Shown in pieces: positions 13,432-17,844 of a stretch of 17,844 bases of DNA. The position numbers and the translations under genes were made by a program. How positions within the stretch are numbered: the first letter of the stretch is position 1; every line of letters starts with the position of its first letter. A model generated the notes under the pieces. The model had not been told where the DNA came from, made no database searches, and was given only the letters and a program-made list of their open reading frames with translations. This DNA is from Candidatus Bipolaricaulota bacterium (GTDB taxonomy: Bacteria; Bipolaricaulota; Bipolaricaulia; Bipolaricaulales; Bipolaricaulaceae). The DNA lies in assembly GCA_025060555.1 (NCBI GenBank), contig JANXBC010000020.1, positions 1 through 17,844 on the forward strand, written 5' to 3'.

Positions 13432-15198
13432 ATGAAGAAGTTAGGAGCCATTGGGATTTGCGCGGTCTTATTCGTCGGGTTTGCCCTCGCCCAAGAGTAT
13501 AAAGTGGTCCCGTTTGGTCAGGGCGAGTGGAAGGACTTTACAGTTGGAAAATATGGAGGCTACCTGGTGGTGGGCACGCTCGATAACCCCAAGACCTTCA
13601 ACCATCACGTGGCTCAGGAAACTTCCTCCACGGACATCACCTCAATGCTTCATGCTGGCCTCACGGAAGTAAACCCCATCACGGATATGGTTGAGCCGGG
13701 CTTGGCCAAGTCCTGGGAGATTTCCGAGGACGGTCTGGTCATCACCTTCCACCTCCGCCAGGGCCTTAAGTGGTCGGATGGCACGCCGTTTACCGCCGAT
13801 GACGTGGTCTTCACCTTCAACGGCGTCATCTTCAACGAAGATGTGCGCACAGACTATCGGGACGTCCTCTTGGTGGAGGAGAAGCTCCCCACCTGCGAGA
13901 AGATCGATGATTACACGGTGCGGTTCACTTTGGCTGCTCCCTTCCGCCCCTTCCTGCGGCAGATCGGCGGGGCCATCTATCCCGCGCACAAGCTCCAGCA
14001 CCTCTCCCGCGTGTACAACCCCAATGCTGATCCGGAAGCCCTGAACTCCGTGTGGGGCGTGGACACGCCTCCGGAGGAGATCGTGGGCATGGGGGCGTTC
14101 AAGCTGAAGCAATTCATCCCCGATCAGCTTGTGGTCATTGAGCGCAACCCCTACTACTGGAAGGTTGACCCAGCCGGCAACAAGTTGCCCTACCTGGACG
14201 GGATCAAATACGTGATTGCGTTCAGCTTGGACACAATTATGCTCAAGTTCCGCAATGGCGAGCTTGATGTTTATGCGCCGCGGCCGGAAGACATCGCCAC
14301 TCTCAAGGCGGAGGCCGCCCAAAAAGGCATCAAGATCCTAATCGACCCAACGAAGCCCTTGTTCGGTACCACCTGGATCGCCTTCAACCAGGACTGCCCG
14401 AACGAGAAACTCAAGGAGTTCTTCCGCATGGTGGAGTTCCGCCGCGCCATGTCCCACCTAGTAGACCGCCAGACGATCATCAACAACGTGTATCTGGGCC
14501 TGGGCGTGCCCCAGTGGAGCCCGGTTTCCATGCTCTCCCCGTTCTACTATCCTGATGTGCCCAAGTACGATTATGACCCGGAGGCTGCGGCTCGTCTGCT
14601 TGACCAAATCGGTCTCATCGATCGGAACGGCGATGGTTGGCGAGACTTCCCCGATGGCAGTACGTTCGAGTTTGAGCTCAACACCAACGCCGGCAACACC
14701 GTGCGCGAGCAGACCTGCCAGATTTTCGTAGCCGACTGCGCGAAGGTCGGGATCAAGGTGAACTTCAACCCCATCAACTTCAACGCTTTGGTCACGAAGC
14801 TCCTTGGAGGCCAATACGAGGCCTGCCTCCTCGGCCTCACCGGAAGCTCTGAGCCCAACGGCGGGGCCAACGTGGAGCGCTCCTGCGGCGGCCTCCACTT
14901 CTGGAAGTACTCGGACTGCGAGGACCCCACCCCGGTGGCCAAGCGCATCGACGAGCTCTTCGACCTTGGCGTCAAGACCTACGACTTCAACGAGGCCTAC
15001 GAGTACTACAAGGAGTACCAGATCCTCGCGGCCGAGAACCTGTTCCTCATCTACACGGTGAACATGCTCTTCCGCTACGCCTACTATGAGAACCTCCAGA
15101 ACACCGCGGGCTTCAGCCCGCTTGCCGGGGCTTTGGGCTTCGGCGATGTCCTGTGGAAGAAGAACCCCAATATGGTGGGGAACCGCATCGCCGGATAA
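13432..15198 (+). CDS. Second family-5 ABC transporter substrate-binding protein
   Basis: A 588-residue paralogue of the first binding protein. Signal peptide MKKLGAIGICAVLFVGFALA, then Q; no lipobox. The family signature is at residues 114-130 (WSDGTPFTADDVVFTFN), followed by EKIDDYTVRF, which matches the first protein almost residue for residue there. Other family segments are VVIERNPYYWKVDP, GNKLPYLDGIKYVI, FRRAMSHLVDRQTIIN and the DRNGDGWRDFPDG stretch that precedes the second-lobe strand. GAGGAGGTG is a strong SD. Codons in the 3' half are strikingly GC-ending (AAC, AAG, GAG, CTC, TAC dominate), a sign of high expression. It is followed by a terminator-like hairpin. Substrate unknown. 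Confidence 0.93.
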   Translation: MKKLGAIGICAVLFVGFALAQEYKVVPFGQGEWKDFTVGKYGGYLVVGTLDNPKTFNHHVAQETSSTDITSMLHAGLTEVNPITDMVEPGLAKSWEISEDGLVITFHLRQGLKWSDGTPFTADDVVFTFNGVIFNEDVRTDYRDVLLVEEKLPTCEKIDDYTVRFTLAAPFRPFLRQIGGAIYPAHKLQHLSRVYNPNADPEALNSVWGVDTPPEEIVGMGAFKLKQFIPDQLVVIERNPYYWKVDPAGNKLPYLDGIKYVIAFSLDTIMLKFRNGELDVYAPRPEDIATLKAEAAQKGIKILIDPTKPLFGTTWIAFNQDCPNEKLKEFFRMVEFRRAMSHLVDRQTIINNVYLGLGVPQWSPVSMLSPFYYPDVPKYDYDPEAAARLLDQIGLIDRNGDGWRDFPDGSTFEFELNTNAGNTVREQTCQIFVADCAKVGIKVNFNPINFNALVTKLLGGQYEACLLGLTGSSEPNGGANVERSCGGLHFWKYSDCEDPTPVAKRIDELFDLGVKTYDFNEAYEYYKEYQILAAENLFLIYTVNMLFRYAYYENLQNTAGFSPLAGALGFGDVLWKKNPNMVGNRIAG

Positions 15199-15206
15199 GG
15201 GCGACA

Positions 15207-15233
15207 GGGGGGCGGCTATTGAAACCGCCCCCC
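15207..15233 (+). terminator. Hairpin after second binding protein, with promoter element in its loop
   Basis: A perfect 9-bp stem GGGGGGCGG (15207-15215) / CCGCCCCCC (15225-15233), a 9-base loop, and a pyrimidine-rich tail TTCTTTCTAT. This is a good Rho-independent terminator candidate. Its loop contains TTGAAA, the -35 of the promoter described next. Confidence 0.75.
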
Positions 15234-15246
15234 TTCTTTCTATACT
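15219..15246 (+). promoter_or_regulatory. Promoter for the second permease pair, overlapping the hairpin
   Basis: TTGAAA (15219-15224), a 16-base spacer, and TATACT (15241-15246): ten of twelve consensus positions match. Transcription would begin at about 15250-15253, leaving two to five bases before the ATG at 15255. The spacer contains the 3' arm of the hairpin. No SD precedes the permease, which fits a near-leaderless transcript. Confidence 0.6.
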
Positions 15247-15254
15247 CCAAAGCC

Positions 15255-16244
15255 ATGCTGGGTTACATAATACGCCGCGTTCTCTACATGGTCCCTGTGC
15301 TTATCATCATTTCCATCGTCAGCTTCTTCGTTCTCCAGCTCATGCCGGGTAACTTCACCACCGCGTTCAAGCTCAATCCGCGGTTTAGTAAAGAGGAGAT
15401 CGCTCGGCTCGAGGCTCGCTACGGCCTCGATAAACCCTCTTATGTACGGTATTGGAAATGGATCACGGGCATCATCACGCGTGGCGATTTTGGCTACTCC
15501 ATGGAAACCCAACAGCCTGCGTTTGACGCCCTTTTCAAGGGGCGATTAGGCTGGACCCTTCTCATTTCTTTCGGCACCCTCATCTTCACTTGGGTTATTG
15601 CCATCCCCATCGGTGTGTTCTCCGCTGTGCGTCAGTACTCTGTAGCTGACTACATCCTCACCTTTTTCGGCTTTGTGGGCGTCTCTATACCCAACTTTTT
15701 CTTCGCTTTGGTGGTCCTGTGGTTCATGGTTTCGGTCCTGCGGGTTGGCGAGCGCGGGCTTGGGATCGGTGGTCTTTTCGACGTGCAATATGTGAATGCC
15801 CCGTGGAGCTGGGCGAAATTCGTGAACTTCATGTGGCATCTTCTTCCGGTGCTCATCGTTGTGGGATTGGCGGGCACGGCGGGGTTGATTCGCTACATGC
15901 GCGGCCAACTCCTTGATACCTTGGGCCAACAGTATGTGCTCACTGCGCGGGCCAAGGGTTTGCGCGAACGAGTGGTTATTTGGAAGCATGCGGTTCGCAA
16001 CGCCATCAACCCCCTCATCACAATGCTGGGCATGTCTCTGCCAGACCTTTTTGCCGGCGCGTTTTTCGCCGCCATCATCATGGGACTTCCCACTGTTGAG
16101 CGCGCTTTCTGGAATGCCCTGCAGCGACAGGATGAATACGTGGTCATGTCGGGCCTCCTTTTCTTCGCGTTTCTTTTGCAAGTAGGGAACCTTTTGGGCG
16201 ACATCATGCTTGCTTGGGTGGATCCGCGGATTCGTTATGACTAA
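15255..16244 (+). CDS. ABC transporter permease, DppB/OppB-like (second system)
   Basis: Membrane channel subunit, 329 residues, standard length. Start ATG 15255 gives the classical N-terminus MLGYIIRRVLYMVPVLIIIS with TM1 at about 9-29. An upstream in-frame ATG lies inside the binding-protein gene and would add a non-membrane tail, so it is rejected. LMPGNFTTAFKLNPRFSKEEIARLEARYGLD is the usual periplasmic segment. TM segments are near 100-122, 133-160 and 194-212; the EAA loop is at about 226-250 (YVLTARAKGLRERVVIWKHA); it ends in WVDPRIRYD. No SD; see the promoter within the hairpin. It overlaps the next permease by eight bases. Confidence 0.93.
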   Translation: MLGYIIRRVLYMVPVLIIISIVSFFVLQLMPGNFTTAFKLNPRFSKEEIARLEARYGLDKPSYVRYWKWITGIITRGDFGYSMETQQPAFDALFKGRLGWTLLISFGTLIFTWVIAIPIGVFSAVRQYSVADYILTFFGFVGVSIPNFFFALVVLWFMVSVLRVGERGLGIGGLFDVQYVNAPWSWAKFVNFMWHLLPVLIVVGLAGTAGLIRYMRGQLLDTLGQQYVLTARAKGLRERVVIWKHAVRNAINPLITMLGMSLPDLFAGAFFAAIIMGLPTVERAFWNALQRQDEYVVMSGLLFFAFLLQVGNLLGDIMLAWVDPRIRYD

Positions 16245-17343
16245 AGAAAAAGAGGGCGTTGAGGAGCAGGGGATAAGTCAGTGGCGACTGGCCTGGTGCC
16301 GGTTCCGGCGACACAAGGTGGGGCGGGCCGGAGCGGTGATCGTTGGCCTCCTTTTCCTCGTCCTCATTTTTGCGGAATTCCTAAGCCCTTATTCCCATAC
16401 CCAGCAATTTCGCGATGCAACTTATGCTCCGCCGACAAGGATTCACATCTTCGACGAAAACGGAAAACTCACACGCCCGTTTGTGTATGGTTTGAGCCGA
16501 ACACTCAACACCGAGCTTTGGCGGTGGGAGTATCAAGAGGACCGTACGCGTAAGTATCCAATTCGCTTTTTTGTCCGTGGGCATCCTTACAAGCTTTTCG
16601 GCTTGATCCCCACAAATCTGCACCTATTTGGTGTGGAAGGAGATGGGCGGCTCTTTCTCTTTGGAACGGATGAAATGGGCCGTGACCTTTTTTCGCGCAT
16701 CATGATGGGTAGCCGCGTGTCCATGGTGATTGGCCCGTTTGTGGTGGCCATTTCACTCCCCATCTCCTTGCTCCTGGGCGGGGTTTCCGGGTACTACGGT
16801 GGGGGGGTGGATATGCTCCTCCAACGCGTTTTCGAGATCATCATGTCCATTCCGACCCTTCCCCTTTGGCTTTCTTTGGGCCTGGCCTTGCCCAAGGGGC
16901 TTTCTCCCACCATGCGCTTCTTTGGCTTGGCGGGGATCATGGCCCTCATCGGCTGGGCTGGCCGCGCGCGGGTCATCCGCGGCGTGGTCTTGGCCATCCG
17001 CTCCATGGACTTCACCGAAGCTGCACGAGCTATGGGGGCCAATGACTTGCGCATCATCATTCGGCACATTGTGCCTAACCTCGCTTCCTACCTGATTGTC
17101 AATGTGACCCTTACTATTCCCGGGGCCATCATTGGCGAAAGCGGCCTCTCTTTCCTTGGAATTGGGATCAATGAGCCCATGGTAAGCTGGGGGTTACTCC
17201 TTTCCAAAGCGAATAATGCTGCCACAATCCAAAGTTACCCCTGGCTTCTTATCCCTGGGGTATTCATCACTGTAGCTGTCTTGGCCTTTAACTTCCTCGG
17301 TGATGCCCTGCGAGACGCATTCGACCCGTTTAGGGTTGTTTGA
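16237..17343 (+). CDS. ABC transporter permease, DppC/OppC-like with large external loop (second system)
   Basis: Partner permease, 368 residues, longer than the usual 280-315. Start ATG 16237 overlaps the preceding stop. After TM1 (about 31-49) there is an extended non-cytoplasmic region at about 50-140: YAPPTRIHIFDENGKL, RPFVYGLSR, KYPIRFFVRGHPYKLFG, then NLHLFG. This layout is known from a subgroup of DppC-type permeases that includes YejE-like proteins. Then come LFGTDEMGRDLFSRIM (141-156), the TM core, the EAA loop at about 258-283 (DFTEAARAMGANDLRIIIRHIVP), GESGLSFLGIG and the usual end DALRDAFDP. No ATPase genes follow; the next gene is on the other strand and overlaps its last 14 bases. 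Confidence 0.93.
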   Translation: MTKEKEGVEEQGISQWRLAWCRFRRHKVGRAGAVIVGLLFLVLIFAEFLSPYSHTQQFRDATYAPPTRIHIFDENGKLTRPFVYGLSRTLNTELWRWEYQEDRTRKYPIRFFVRGHPYKLFGLIPTNLHLFGVEGDGRLFLFGTDEMGRDLFSRIMMGSRVSMVIGPFVVAISLPISLLLGGVSGYYGGGVDMLLQRVFEIIMSIPTLPLWLSLGLALPKGLSPTMRFFGLAGIMALIGWAGRARVIRGVVLAIRSMDFTEAARAMGANDLRIIIRHIVPNLASYLIVNVTLTIPGAIIGESGLSFLGIGINEPMVSWGLLLSKANNAATIQSYPWLLIPGVFITVAVLAFNFLGDALRDAFDPFRVV

Positions 17344-17844
17344 TCCACGCAACTAATTCCTCCTCCAAGGTCGAGAAAGAAGTTCCAAGACAGGTTTCCG
17401 CAGCGCGGAATGGACTTGCTCCCTCTTCCGTAGCTTGCCAAAAAGCGCGCAACCTTTGGGGGCCGTAAGTTTCGACGACAAACTTCACAAATACCCCTGC
17501 TTCTGCCTCCACTAACCACCTTGGGTACACCCCGAACAGGTTCTGGGTCAAGGAGACCCAACGATTCTCTTTCAAAACTTCTTTGGCCTCCGCGCGAAAA
17601 TCGCGTGTAGGTTGGGTGAGCCAGAGCAAAACCCCTTCTACAAGGGTGGAGAAGGCCGGCAGGCCCAGCGGAGAGAGCGCTTCCAACGAAAGGCGGGCGC
17701 AGATCTCCGGAATCTCTTGAGCTGATCTCACCCAGGCTACACCCCATGGAGTTGAAGCTTCCGGCGTTTCAGCGATGTAAAACACAAGGCATTCAGGAAG
17801 GAAAGCCGGTAATTCTGGCCAGATCGTAGCTGCGCGGGTCAAAA
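17330..17844 (-). CDS. Incomplete gene, possible peptidase-MA-like C-terminal region
   Basis: A reading frame open to the right edge on the minus strand, 170 residues from a TTG at 17842. Its true start is probably outside the window. The last 60 residues (GVFVKFVVETYGPQRLRAFW, then EEGASPFRAAETCLGTSFSTLEEELVAWI) resemble the C-terminal helices of gluzincin-type peptidase-MA domain proteins: 'SFVRYLxxxYGxxkLxxll...G.sfxxAxxxalGxSlxxLexxWxxxl'. The PRWLVEAEA just before also recalls 'PRWLxEGxA'. The HExxH zinc motif, if any, would be upstream and is not visible, so enzymatic activity cannot be claimed. The stop overlaps the end of the last permease by 14 bases, tail to tail. Confidence 0.5.
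   Translation of the reverse strand, partial: LTRAATIWPELPAFLPECLVFYIAETPEASTPWGVAWVRSAQEIPEICARLSLEALSPLGLPAFSTLVEGVLLWLTQPTRDFRAEAKEVLKENRWVSLTQNLFGVYPRWLVEAEAGVFVKFVVETYGPQRLRAFWQATEEGASPFRAAETCLGTSFSTLEEELVAWIKQP

Noticed and set aside
13871..13920. Near-identical 20-base stretch shared with 3871-3890
   Set aside because: It encodes the same EKIDDYT segment in two paralogous binding proteins; this is shared ancestry and codon bias, not a separate repeat element.
15153..15254. Upstream in-frame ATG extension of the second DppB-like permease
   Set aside because: It lies within the binding-protein gene and the hairpin and would put a polar tail before the standard MLGYIIRRVL N-terminus.

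Overview
The window reads as a compact piece of a bacterial chromosome, moderately GC-rich (by eye, not counted). Nearly all genes point right. Only a ruvB fragment at the left edge and an incomplete gene at the right edge point left. Genes abut or overlap, and no gap is longer than about 120 bases, so there is no empty stretch over 300 bases. I see no tRNA, rRNA, IS element, CRISPR array or phage gene. The content (two family-5 peptide-type ABC importers and a four-subunit 2-oxoacid:ferredoxin oxidoreductase) suggests an anaerobic, possibly thermophilic, peptide- or amino-acid-fermenting bacterium from a deep lineage. Bipolaricaulota/Acetothermia is one candidate, but this is a guess from gene content.

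Left part (1-3379): the ruvB helicase fragment runs left. A secreted TolB-like beta-propeller protein, ribF, tsaB and rpmB run right as a tight housekeeping cluster. Several starts here lack a Shine-Dalgarno but have a -10-like hexamer placed so that the transcript would begin at or within a few bases of the start codon. This suggests leaderless mRNAs.

Middle (3442-12502): a complete dipeptide/oligopeptide-type ABC importer (binding protein, two permeases, two ATPases), a small S1-domain protein, and a 2-oxoacid:ferredoxin oxidoreductase (ferredoxin-like, alpha, beta, gamma). The genes from 5398 to 12502 are separated by 12 bases or less, or overlap, so uptake of peptides and oxidative decarboxylation of the resulting 2-oxoacids are probably made from one transcript. 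A strong hairpin after the binding-protein gene probably sets its level apart from the rest.

Right part (12622-17343): a secreted protein made of about seven HEAT-like repeats, a second family-5 binding protein, and two more permeases with no ATPase genes. The second binding protein is also followed by a 9-bp G-rich hairpin. Here the hairpin loop carries a good -35 element whose -10 lies just before the permease start, so terminator and promoter appear to be merged. The incomplete left-pointing gene at the right edge overlaps the last permease tail to tail.

The most interesting points are the hairpin-embedded promoter, the leaderless starts, the importer/S1/oxidoreductase operon, and the HEAT-repeat partner of the ATPase-less second importer.
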